Program-made: the position numbers and the translations under genes
From: a bacterium UBP9_UBA1432
Lineage (GTDB): Bacteria; Vulcanimicrobiota; Xenobia; Xenobiales; Xenobiaceae
Assembly: GCA_002329445.1 (NCBI GenBank)
Contig: DCTU01000001.1
Span: 1-6,437, forward strand
Direction: 5' to 3'
Length of the DNA: 6,437 nucleotides
Notes under the pieces: generated by a model
What the model saw: only the letters and a program-made list of their open reading frames with translations
The model's database searches: none
What the model was told of the DNA's origin: nothing
In this document: in pieces, positions 1-6,437 of the stretch
How positions within the stretch are numbered: position 1 is the first letter of the stretch
Layout: every line of letters begins with the position of its first letter

Positions 1-1
1 C

Positions 2-472
2 CAGCGCCAGCACGTGCTGCTGGTGGACCTGGAGGAGGGGGGGCTGGCCGATCTGCAGGCCCTGGAGGTGCCTCGGAGCCGGGAGCTGATGCGTCTTCCC
101 GAGCAGGGACCGCAACCCCTGGAGCAGGTCCTGGAGCTGATCCGCGGTCTGCCCCCGGCCGACGGGATTCCCGAAGTCCGGCGCCCCCTCCTGGAGGTGC
201 TGCTCCGCCTGGAGCGTCCCCAGCCCGAGGCCCAGCAGCAGATCGAGGAGGCCCTGGAAGGCCGGGCCCCCCGCCTGATCCGCCTGGGCGTCTCCTATAC
301 CGGCTCGGGCGCGGACCTGGTGGAGGCGGTTCCCCAGCGCTCGCTCTCCGAGCTGCAGCCCGACGAGGTCTTCCGCCGCTGCTACGAGCGCAGCCACCAG
401 GGCGAGCCGCCGCCGGAGCTGCTGGCCGCCTTCCACGAGCTTCTCGAATCCGTCCAGGGAGAACCCGAATGA
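2..472 (+). CDS. sbcD: Exonuclease subunit SbcD, C-terminal part (5' end outside window)
   Basis: SbcD is the Mre11-type metallophosphoesterase nuclease that pairs with SbcC to cleave DNA hairpins and degrade double-stranded ends in the cytoplasm. Only the last 156 codons are present; the reading frame is open to the left edge, so the GTG at 14 is an internal valine codon and not a start. The metal-binding nuclease motifs lie upstream and cannot be checked. What is visible matches the C-terminal domain of SbcD: a stretch reading LLEVLLRLERP, then a helix-rich region, then the ending typical of the family, with RSLSELQPDEVFRRCYE followed by a short helix (cf. the TLSELSVEEVFNRR region of E. 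coli SbcD, from memory). The TGA at 470-472 overlaps the ATG of sbcC (ATGA), so the two are very probably one operon with coupled translation. Identification rests on this C-terminal pattern plus the adjacent sbcC. Confidence 0.92.
   Translation, partial: QRQHVLLVDLEEGGLADLQALEVPRSRELMRLPEQGPQPLEQVLELIRGLPPADGIPEVRRPLLEVLLRLERPQPEAQQQIEEALEGRAPRLIRLGVSYTGSGADLVEAVPQRSLSELQPDEVFRRCYERSHQGEPPPELLAAFHELLESVQGEPE
456..461 (+). promoter_or_regulatory. Ribosome binding site for sbcC inside the end of sbcD
   Basis: AGGGAG lies 7 bases before the ATG at 469. It supports this start and, with the ATGA stop/start overlap, suggests sbcC is translated by ribosomes ending sbcD or re-initiating there. Confidence 0.6.
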
Positions 473-3400
473 GGATCCTCGCCGTCCGCGGCTCGAACCT
501 GGCCAGCCTGCAGGGAGACTTCGAGGTCGACCTGGAGGTGGGCCTGAAGGGGGCGGGCCTCTTCGCCATCACTGGTCCCACCGGGGCCGGCAAGAGCACC
601 TTGCTGGACGCCCTGTGCCTGGCGCTCTTCGGCTGCACGCCGCGCCTGGACGGTTCGCGAGGCCCTCGCATCGGCCGGGAGGAGGACGCCTCGCGGTTGG
701 GCGCCCACGATGCCTGCTCGCTGGTGCGCCGGGGGGCCGGTCAGGCCCATGCCGAGGTGGACTTCGTGGGCCTGGACGGCGGGCGCTACCGGGCCCGCTG
801 GGAGGTGCGCCGGGCCTACGGCAAGGCCGCCGGGAAGATCCAGGATCCGGTGGTGACCCTGGTGGCCCTGCCCTCCGAAGAGCCCCTGGGGGACCATCGG
901 CGCACCGAGACCTTGGCCGAGATCTCCCGGCGCCTGGGTCTGACCTTCCCCCAGTTCCGCCGCTCGGTTCTTCTGGCCCAGGGGGACTTCGCCGCCTTCC
1001 TGAAGGCCTCCGGGGACGAGCGGGCCGAGCTGCTCGAGAAGATGACCGGCACCGACCTCTACTCGCGCCTCTCCCGGGCCGCCCACGAGCGCTCGGCCCA
1101 GGAGAAGGCCGAGCTGGCCCGCCTGGAGGCCGAACTCGGCGCGGTGCGCCTGCTGGGGGAGGAGGAGCTCGCGGCGCTGCAGGCCGGGCTGGCCAGCGGC
1201 CAGGCCGAACTCCAGGCGGCCAGCGACTCGCTGCGCCAGGCCGAAGCCGATCTCGGGTGGCACCGCCGGCTGGCTGAACTCCTCGAGGCTCGGGAGCAGG
1301 CCGCCCGGGAGGCAGGCCAGGCCCAGGAGGCCTGGGAGGCGGCCGCTCCCCTGCGCCAGGAGCTGGCCGGGTTGCAGGCGGTGGAGCCGCTGAAGGGCGT
1401 GCTGCGCGAGTCGGACCAGGCGCTGGAGGGGCAGACGCAGGCTCTGGAGGCCCTGCGCGCGGCCGAGCAGACCCGGACCTCGCGAGACCAGGCCTGCCTG
1501 CAGGCCAGATCCGCGCTGGCCGCCCGGGAGCAGGCCCGGACGCGTGCCGAGGAGGAGCGCGCCCGCCTCGAGCCCGAGCTCCAGAAGGCACGCCAGTTGG
1601 ACCTGCGCCTGGGCGATCTGGCCTCGCGCCTGGAGCCGCTCCGCGCCCAGGTCCTGGGAGCCCGCGAGTCCCAGGCGGCCGGGCTGCAGCGCCAGGTCGC
1701 GCTGGAGAAGGAGGCGGCGACGGCGCGCTCCCGCCAGGAGCGGGCCCTGGAGTGGCTCAAGGAGAAGGAGAACCTCGCCGAGCTGGTCCGCCAGTGGGAT
1801 CGCTGGAAGTACGCGGTCCAGTGCTTCCGCGAGGCGGAGGAGGTCTGGGCCTTCGAGGAGTCCAGGCGTCCCATTCTCGCCGAGGACGCCGAGCGGGCCC
1901 AGGCCGCGCTCGGTGAGGCCGAGAAGGCGCGCGTGCAGGCCTCCGAGGCCCTGCGCGAGGCCCGAGAGGCTTCCGGAAAGGTCGCGGCCAGCCGCCGGGC
2001 CCTGGCTCCCGAGGAGCTGACCCGCCGGCGCGAGGAGCTCGAACGGCGCCTGGAGCGCCTGCGCGAGCTGGCCCGGATCGCCGAGGAGGCCGGGCGGGCC
2101 CGGCAGGCGGAGGCCCAGGCCCGGGCCGAGGCCCAGACCCGCCTGGCCGAAGCCGCCCAGGCCGAGCGCGAGGCCAATCGCCAGGCCGAACTGACCACGC
2201 TCCAGGCCCGTCTGGAGGAGGCCCGGCGGGCCCTGGAGGGGCTGCATGCCAGCCTGGACCTTCAGGATCGACGCGCCACCCTGCGACCGGGCGAGCCCTG
2301 CCCCCTGTGCGGGGCCACCGCGCACCCCTTCGCGGACGAGCAGGCTCCGACTTCGGGAGCGCTTCGTGTCCAGCAGGAGCGGGTCACCGACCTGGAACGA
2401 CAGGTCCAGGAGTTGGCCGCGGCCCTGGCCCGGGCCCACACGCGCCGCGAAATGCTGCAACGCGCGGCCGCCGACCACCTGCGCCAGGCCGAGCAATTCG
2501 GGCGCGAGGCCGCGATCCAGGAGGCGGCCTGGGCCCAGGCCGCAGAGGCCGACCCCGACCTGCCGCCTCTGGCTCCCGGCTGTCTTTCGGGCCCCATGGC
2601 CGAGCTCGAGGAACAGCGCGAGGCGGTGCGCCGGCTCGAGCAGGAGGCGCTTCGTCTGGATCAGGCCGCCCAGGAGGCCGCCGCAGCGGTGGAGACGCGG
2701 CAGAAGGGACTCGAGGAGGCCTCAGACCGGGTCCAGGCGGCTGAGAAGGCGGCCCGCGAGGCCATTGAGCTGACCCAGGCCTCGGCCCGCCGTCAGGACG
2801 AGGCCGCCCGGGGGAGGGAGGCGGCGCTCAAGGAACTCCGCGTGCCCTTCGCCGGGGTTCCCGGCTGGGAGGACTCGCTGCGCCGTCATCCCCAGGCTTT
2901 TGCCGACCGCTGCCAGCAGAGGGTCTCGGAGTGGAACCGGTTCCTGGAGGAGCGCGAGGCGGCCGGGCAGGAGTTGACCCGACTCGCGCCCGAGCTCGCG
3001 GCGCTCCAGGCCCGCATGGAGGCCGAGACCCGGGCCCTCACCGAGAAGGAGGAGTCCCTGCGCCTCCTCCTGGAGGAGAAGGCCCACCTGGAAGGCGAGC
3101 GGGCCCGGTTCCTGGCCGGAGAATCCGTCGACCGGGTCGAGCAGCGTCTGCGAGAGGCCTTGGAAGCCGCCGCACGGGCCTGCGAAGAGGCCCGCCGAGG
3201 CGACTCCGAGGCCGCCGCCCTGCTGGCCCAGGCCGAAGGGCACCTGCAGGCCTGTCGGGAGGAGGCCTCCCGACGCGAGGTCCTGGCCCGGGGAACCCAG
3301 GCAGCCCTGGACGGGGCCCTGGCCCAGGCGGGCCTGGAGGAGGGCGAGCTGCGCCGGCGCCTGGAGCGGGGAGTCGACTGGGCGGAGAAGGTGCGTGTGC

Positions 3401-4230
3401 AACTGGAAGGGATCGAGTCCCACCGGCGGGATCTCGGGACCGTCCTCCAGGAGCGCACCCGCGCCCTGGAACAGCACGAGTCGCAGGGGCGGCCCGCACG
3501 CGCGGCCTCGGAGTCCGAGCAGGGCCTCCAGGCGGCCCGGCAGGCCCAGTCCGAGGCCCAGCTCAAGCTGGCCCGGGCCCAGAGCGCCCTGGAGCAGGAT
3601 GCCGCCAACCGGCGCCAGAGCGAGGCCGTGACCCGGAGGCTGGAGGAGCGCAGGGAGCGCTGGCGCGTCTGGGAGGGCCTGCGCGAGGTGATCGGCTCGG
3701 CCGACGGCAAGCGCTTCCGGGTCTTCGCCCAGAGCCTGACCCTGGAGGCCCTGCTGGCCGAGGCCAACGCCAACCTGGTGGACCTGGCGCCCCGCTATCG
3801 CCTGGAGCGGGTGCCTGCGCCCCGCGAGGCCTCCAGCCGGGTGGCCGAGGAACACCTGGCGATCCAGGTGGTGGACCTGGACATGGGCGACGCGGTGCGC
3901 AGCGTCCAGAGCCTCTCGGGGGGCGAGAGCTTCCTGGTCTCGCTGGCCCTGGCCCTGGGCCTGTCGGCCATGGCCGCCGAGAGGGCCCGCATCGACTCGC
4001 TCCTCATCGACGAGGGCCTTGGCAGCCTGGACGCCGAGACCCTGGAGGTGGCGCTGTCCTGCCTGGAGCCCCTGCAGGCCGGAGGGCGCCAGGTCGGCAT
4101 AATCTGGCACGTCTCGGCCTGGCCGAGCGGCTGGGAGCCCGGGTCCGGGTCGAGCCTCAGGGCAGCGGTCGCAGTCGGGTGCTGGTGGAGGCCGCCGGAG
4201 GCGGGGCCTGACACCCTCTGTCACTTGTAA
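469..4230 (+). CDS. sbcC: Exonuclease subunit SbcC (Rad50-like ATPase), 3' end frameshifted
   Basis: SbcC is the ATP-driven DNA-binding subunit of the SbcCD complex, which acts on hairpins and blocked double-strand ends. As read it has 1253 residues, longer than the 1048 of E. coli SbcC, mostly through long coiled coils rich in Ala, Glu, Arg and Gln. In order: Walker A GPTGAGKST (36-44), Q-loop LLAQGDFAAFL (168-178), first coiled coil (about 190-600), zinc hook CPLC (611-614) with downstream AHP, second coiled coil (about 625-1060), a conserved GSADGKRFR segment near 1076, ABC signature LSGGES (1149-1154), Walker B with catalytic Glu ending LLIDE (1178-1182), and D-loop GSLD (1185-1188). The H-loop His is at 1214 but preceded by Trp where the family normally has Ser. 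After residue 1216 the frame is lost: residues 1217-1253 do not resemble SbcC, while the expected ending continues in another frame to a TGA at 4209-4211. One added base would give 1247 residues. The ATPase core is otherwise intact. Start chosen for the ATGA overlap, the ribosome site and the N-terminal MRILAVRGSNLASL typical of the family. Confidence 0.95.
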   Translation: MRILAVRGSNLASLQGDFEVDLEVGLKGAGLFAITGPTGAGKSTLLDALCLALFGCTPRLDGSRGPRIGREEDASRLGAHDACSLVRRGAGQAHAEVDFVGLDGGRYRARWEVRRAYGKAAGKIQDPVVTLVALPSEEPLGDHRRTETLAEISRRLGLTFPQFRRSVLLAQGDFAAFLKASGDERAELLEKMTGTDLYSRLSRAAHERSAQEKAELARLEAELGAVRLLGEEELAALQAGLASGQAELQAASDSLRQAEADLGWHRRLAELLEAREQAAREAGQAQEAWEAAAPLRQELAGLQAVEPLKGVLRESDQALEGQTQALEALRAAEQTRTSRDQACLQARSALAAREQARTRAEEERARLEPELQKARQLDLRLGDLASRLEPLRAQVLGARESQAAGLQRQVALEKEAATARSRQERALEWLKEKENLAELVRQWDRWKYAVQCFREAEEVWAFEESRRPILAEDAERAQAALGEAEKARVQASEALREAREASGKVAASRRALAPEELTRRREELERRLERLRELARIAEEAGRARQAEAQARAEAQTRLAEAAQAEREANRQAELTTLQARLEEARRALEGLHASLDLQDRRATLRPGEPCPLCGATAHPFADEQAPTSGALRVQQERVTDLERQVQELAAALARAHTRREMLQRAAADHLRQAEQFGREAAIQEAAWAQAAEADPDLPPLAPGCLSGPMAELEEQREAVRRLEQEALRLDQAAQEAAAAVETRQKGLEEASDRVQAAEKAAREAIELTQASARRQDEAARGREAALKELRVPFAGVPGWEDSLRRHPQAFADRCQQRVSEWNRFLEEREAAGQELTRLAPELAALQARMEAETRALTEKEESLRLLLEEKAHLEGERARFLAGESVDRVEQRLREALEAAARACEEARRGDSEAAALLAQAEGHLQACREEASRREVLARGTQAALDGALAQAGLEEGELRRRLERGVDWAEKVRVQLEGIESHRRDLGTVLQERTRALEQHESQGRPARAASESEQGLQAARQAQSEAQLKLARAQSALEQDAANRRQSEAVTRRLEERRERWRVWEGLREVIGSADGKRFRVFAQSLTLEALLAEANANLVDLAPRYRLERVPAPREASSRVAEEHLAIQVVDLDMGDAVRSVQSLSGGESFLVSLALALGLSAMAAERARIDSLLIDEGLGSLDAETLEVALSCLEPLQAGGRQVGIIWHVSAWPSGWEPGSGSSLRAAVAVGCWWRPPEAGPDTLCHL
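574..600 (+). other. Walker A (P-loop) of SbcC
   Basis: These codons encode GPTGAGKST, residues 36-44, matching GxxGxGK[ST] with Lys42 as the phosphate-binding residue. It is followed by LLDALCLALFG, the usual helix after the P-loop in Rad50/SbcC proteins. Confidence 0.95.
2299..2310 (+). other. Zinc-hook CxxC of SbcC
   Basis: Codons for Cys611-Pro-Leu-Cys614, followed by GATAHP. In Rad50/SbcC proteins two such motifs from two coiled-coil tips share one zinc ion and join the subunits. It sits near the middle of the chain, between the two coiled-coil arms, as expected. Confidence 0.92.
4105..4211 (+). other. Frameshift site and displaced native C-terminus of sbcC
   Basis: The sbcC frame reads GII-W-H-V-S to codon 4114-4116. 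From 4116 the frame two bases on reads GLAERLGARVRVEPQGSGRS and 11 more residues, ending at TGA 4209-4211. Joined, this gives GII(W)HVSGLAERL...VRVEPQ...GRSRVLV, which fits the SbcC ending (E. coli GVISHVEAMKERI, from memory). The simplest explanation is loss of one G from a TCGGGCC run now read as TCGGCC at 4114-4119. The Trp codon TGG at 4105-4107 is one base from TCG (Ser), the residue normally before the H-loop His. Two oddities 10 bases apart suggest either a local sequence error or a real recent mutation. Confidence 0.85.
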
Positions 4231-4241
4231 TGCGATATCAT
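4208..4241 (+). promoter_or_regulatory. Possible weak promoter before the TPR-like gene
   Basis: This short stretch is clearly richer in A and T than everything around it. It holds a -10-like TATCAT at 4236-4241 (or GATATC at 4234-4239 preceded by TGC) and a -35-like CTGACA at 4208-4213. The spacing of 20-22 bases is longer than the usual 16-18, so the -35 assignment is doubtful. Transcription from here would start near 4248 and leave a leader of about 28 bases before the ATG at 4276. The gene could equally be transcribed from the sbcDC operon. Confidence 0.28.
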
Positions 4242-4262
4242 GGCCGGGAACTCCATTCTGCG

Positions 4263-4269
4263 AGGAGGT
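4263..4269 (+). promoter_or_regulatory. Strong ribosome binding site that fixes the start at 4276
   Basis: AGGAGGT is a full match to the anti-Shine-Dalgarno complement and stands 6 bases before the ATG at 4276. The in-frame ATG at 4240 has no comparable site and would put this sequence inside the coding region, so 4276 is preferred. Confidence 0.85.
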
Positions 4270-4275
4270 CTCACC

Positions 4276-6387
4276 ATGGATTTGACCCCAGCTCCCTATG
4301 CCCCGATCCTGGCCGGGATCCGGGAGCAGTTGACCGGGGATCCGGAACGGGACCTGCCTTTCCTGCACGAGCAGGCCGAGCGTCATCGCGAGGAACCCTG
4401 GGCCCGCCCCTTCCTCAGGGAACTGGGGCGGATCTTCTATGATTTGTTGCCCGCAGAGCAGCGTGAGGAGGCGGCCCGGGTCCTGGACGCGGAGGTGGAG
4501 AGGATGCAGGCCTTGCAGCAGCAGGTCTGGGAGCACCTCGAGCAGGGGCGTCTCGACCAGGCCCAGCGCCTGGTGGACGAGATGCGACAGGCCGTGCAGG
4601 GTCTGGGAGAGTCCGATCTCGACGCGGCCTTCGTCGACTACTCGGACCCCCTGGAACCGGAATTCCATCGGCTGACCGACCCCAGGGCCCAGGGCTTCCG
4701 CCCCAGCCCGATCTCCCACCGGCCCATCCTGCTCCTGCAATCACGGATTCACCTGCTTCGGGATGAGCCCGAGCAGGCGCTGGAGGTTCTCGGCCAGGCC
4801 GTTTCGCGGGGACCGGTTTCGGCCCGTCCCCGCCTGTTGCGCCTGGAGATCCTCCACAGCCTGGGGCGTCCGGAACAGGCCTTCCAGGAAGCCCTGCAGA
4901 CCCTGCCTCTGTGCCATGCTCCGAAGGACCTGGCCTGGGGCTGGCGGATTCTGGGCTGGTGCCTGGCCGAGCGCGGCCGGGGCGAGGCAGCCCTGGTGGC
5001 CCTGCTGCACAGCCTGCATCATCGATGGGATCCGTCTGGCCTGGCTCAACTTGCCCGCCTGTTGGACGCGTCCGGTGTTCCGAACCCTGAGGAGTGCGTC
5101 CGCCGGGCGGCGGAGGTCCTGAGGGCGGAAGGGATTCCTCCCGGGCCAGACCCCCTCTGGTTGGAAGCAGCCCGGAACCTGCAAGCGCGCTCCGGCTCGG
5201 AAGAGGACGAGGAGGCAGCCGCCTGTGGCGCGCAGGTCCAGGCGGCCTTGGAGGCACCCTTGGATCTGGGCGCGGTGTTGCGCCGCTACCGGGACGAGCG
5301 CGTCCGTCCGGCGGCAGATCCGGAACTGGAGTCCACCCCTGCCGGACGCTTCCTGCGCTCCTTGCAGGAGTCGATGTTGGGCTGGTTCTCTCGCGAGCAG
5401 GCCGAGCAGGCGGCGAAGGTCCTGCAGGAGAGCCTCCACCAGGCCGAGGAGGCCGGGAACCAGCCCTTCTGGGCTTCTCAGTGGCCAGGGGTGGAGGCGG
5501 GGCAGGATCTGCTCTTCGGTCAGCCGATCCTGGCCCAGATGGGCAGGGAGATTCTCGAACTCGCCGCCAGGAAGGAGATGCCGGCGGGCCCGGCGGCCGC
5601 CTGGGGCGTGCTGCCGATGCCAGGCCAGGGAGGGCGGGTGCTCCTGACACCTGAGGGGGAGCGGGTCCCGGTGCTCTTCGCCGGCTCTCTCTTTTTCGCA
5701 TATCTGCTGGCGAAGATCCTGGCCTCGTGCCTGCCGGTCGTCCGCCAGGAGGGCGGAGAGGAGGGGCTAGGCTTCCACCGGGCCGGCATCGAGGAGCATC
5801 TGCGGACCGCGAAGGAGGTCCATCAGCGCTTCGTCGAACTCATGGCCTCGGCGGCCAGGGGAAATCCCGGCCTGGCTCCGCCCTGGCTCCTGGGTGGGGC
5901 TCCCGGCCCCCTGGCCTCCATCTTCTGTGAGTCGGCCGAGTCCTTCCTGCTGGCCGAGCAGTTCGCCCTGGCCGCCCAGGAACCGACCGGAACCCGGCTA
6001 GAGCCGCTGGGAGGGGGCCTGGAGGTCGAATCCCTCCTCTTCGAAGAGCAACCGCAGATCCAGGCCGTCGCCGTCGCCATGCAACTGGCCGCGGCGATCC
6101 AGGCGGAGGAGGGCCTCGGATTCGACCTGTGCGTGGCCGCCATCGCCGCGCACCTGTCGGCTCTCTCGCTGGTCGAGCAGCTTTCCGGGACCGCCGAACG
6201 GAAGGATGGGCTCAACGCCCGGATCCGCTGCCTGGTGGTCCTGGAACTGTTGCGCCAGCACGCTCCCGATGCATTGGAACTCTCGGAGAACCTGCTGCAC
6301 GCCCTGGATTTGCTCTGGCAGCACAACGGGGCGGCCATCATGGAGTTGTTGAACGCCGGGGCGCAGGGACCGTCCACCGCTCACTGA
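4276..6387 (+). CDS. Uncharacterised protein with TPR-like repeats
   Basis: I do not recognise this 703-residue protein. It has no signal peptide and is probably cytoplasmic. Residues 1-145 are helical and rich in Gln, Glu and Arg. From about 148 to 270 there are TPR-like helix pairs: an ILLLQSRIHLLRDEPEQALE unit (about 151-170), a LLRLEILHSLGRPEQAFQEA unit (about 186-205), and a WGWRILGWCLAERGRGEAAL unit (about 221-240). The recurring Leu/Ala, Gly/Asp and Pro positions resemble TPR helix A/B packing, a fold used for protein binding. An acidic linker SEEDEE (308-313) precedes a second half with no motif I can name. A strongly hydrophobic stretch at about 466-489 (VLFAGSLFFAYLLAKILASC onward) could be a membrane segment or a buried helix; a lone Lys480 argues mildly against the former. 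The far C-terminus is helical and rich in Leu, Ala and Gln. An in-frame ATG at 4240 would add 12 residues but is less likely given the ribosome site. It lies 64 bases after the restored sbcC stop on the same strand. A role with SbcCD is possible but rests on position alone. Confidence 0.85.
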   Translation: MDLTPAPYAPILAGIREQLTGDPERDLPFLHEQAERHREEPWARPFLRELGRIFYDLLPAEQREEAARVLDAEVERMQALQQQVWEHLEQGRLDQAQRLVDEMRQAVQGLGESDLDAAFVDYSDPLEPEFHRLTDPRAQGFRPSPISHRPILLLQSRIHLLRDEPEQALEVLGQAVSRGPVSARPRLLRLEILHSLGRPEQAFQEALQTLPLCHAPKDLAWGWRILGWCLAERGRGEAALVALLHSLHHRWDPSGLAQLARLLDASGVPNPEECVRRAAEVLRAEGIPPGPDPLWLEAARNLQARSGSEEDEEAAACGAQVQAALEAPLDLGAVLRRYRDERVRPAADPELESTPAGRFLRSLQESMLGWFSREQAEQAAKVLQESLHQAEEAGNQPFWASQWPGVEAGQDLLFGQPILAQMGREILELAARKEMPAGPAAAWGVLPMPGQGGRVLLTPEGERVPVLFAGSLFFAYLLAKILASCLPVVRQEGGEEGLGFHRAGIEEHLRTAKEVHQRFVELMASAARGNPGLAPPWLLGGAPGPLASIFCESAESFLLAEQFALAAQEPTGTRLEPLGGGLEVESLLFEEQPQIQAVAVAMQLAAAIQAEEGLGFDLCVAAIAAHLSALSLVEQLSGTAERKDGLNARIRCLVVLELLRQHAPDALELSENLLHALDLLWQHNGAAIMELLNAGAQGPSTAH

Positions 6388-6397
6388 CCTCAATACC

Positions 6398-6410
6398 GCC
6401 GGTTCCCGGC
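6398..6410 (+). terminator. Small GC hairpin after the last gene, doubtful terminator
   Basis: GCCGG and CCGGC form a perfect 5-bp stem around a TTC loop, 10 bases after the TGA at 6385-6387. No T-run follows, so it lacks the usual mark of intrinsic termination, and such short GC stems arise easily by chance in this composition. The remaining bases to the window end show no gene start. Confidence 0.22.
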
Positions 6411-6437
6411 ACGGCTGCCCGCTCTCCGTCATGTTTC

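Noticed and set aside
14..16. GTG as a possible start of a small gene at the left edge
   Set aside because: The frame is open to the window edge, and the sequence is the interior of SbcD, whose N-terminal nuclease part must lie upstream.
382..2496. Long open frame (704 codons) on the minus strand opposite sbcC
   Set aside because: It is antisense to a clear SbcC with all its motifs. Its product is a Leu/Gly/Gln-rich mirror of coiled-coil codons with no family pattern. Long antisense frames are expected where third positions are nearly all G or C.
1100..3650. Many near-repeated GC-rich words such as CTGGAGG and GCCCAGG
   Set aside because: They follow codon phase and reflect repeated Ala, Glu, Leu and Gln codons in the coiled coils; no regular DNA repeat unit or array is present.
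2931..4211. A second long + strand frame (426 codons) overlapping sbcC
   Set aside because: Most of it is a Gly/Pro/Arg-rich shadow of sbcC. Only its last 31 codons look like protein, and those are the displaced sbcC C-terminus, not a separate gene.
4230..4442. A 70-codon frame starting at TAATG, overlapping the frameshifted sbcC stop
   Set aside because: It has no ribosome binding site at its start, it is Arg/Gly/Pro-rich, and it lies almost wholly inside the TPR-like gene in another frame.
2722..4740. Minus-strand open frame (672 codons) spanning the end of sbcC and the start of the TPR-like gene
   Set aside because: It is low-complexity Gly/Leu/Gln sequence with no recognisable domain, and it lies across two well-supported genes and the intergenic gap.

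Overview
The window comes from a GC-rich bacterial chromosome, roughly 70% G+C by eye, with codon third positions that are overwhelmingly G or C. It carries three genes, all on the + strand and tightly packed. The composition and the sbcD-sbcC pair would suit GC-rich lineages such as Acidobacteriota, Myxococcota or related groups. Nothing in the window fixes the taxon, and this is a guess from composition only.

Layout: (1) Positions 2-472 hold the C-terminal end of SbcD, the nuclease subunit of the SbcCD (Mre11-Rad50 type) complex; its catalytic part lies upstream of the window. (2) From 469, overlapping the sbcD stop by ATGA, runs sbcC, the very large ATPase/coiled-coil subunit with Walker A, Q-loop, CxxC zinc hook, ABC signature, Walker B and D-loop all visible. 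Its last ~31 codons are displaced by an apparent one-base deletion near 4114-4117, so the protein as written ends in a 37-residue out-of-frame tail at 4230, whereas the family-like ending sits in another frame and stops at 4211. (3) After a short, locally AT-richer leader, a gene at 4276-6387 with a near-perfect Shine-Dalgarno encodes a ~703-residue protein with TPR-like helical repeats in its first half and an unrecognised C-terminal half. A small hairpin without a T-tract follows its stop.

How they work together: SbcC and SbcD form one complex that opens and degrades hairpin, palindromic or protein-blocked DNA ends, and the 4-bp overlap implies translational coupling and balanced synthesis. 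The third gene has its own ribosome binding site and possibly its own promoter. Its link to DNA-end processing is positional only.

No RNA genes, mobile elements, CRISPR arrays or long non-coding stretches were seen. The main points for a second look are the sbcC frameshift, with an unusual Trp beside the H-loop histidine, and the uncharacterised TPR-like protein. I did not find convincing evidence of a new multi-gene system.
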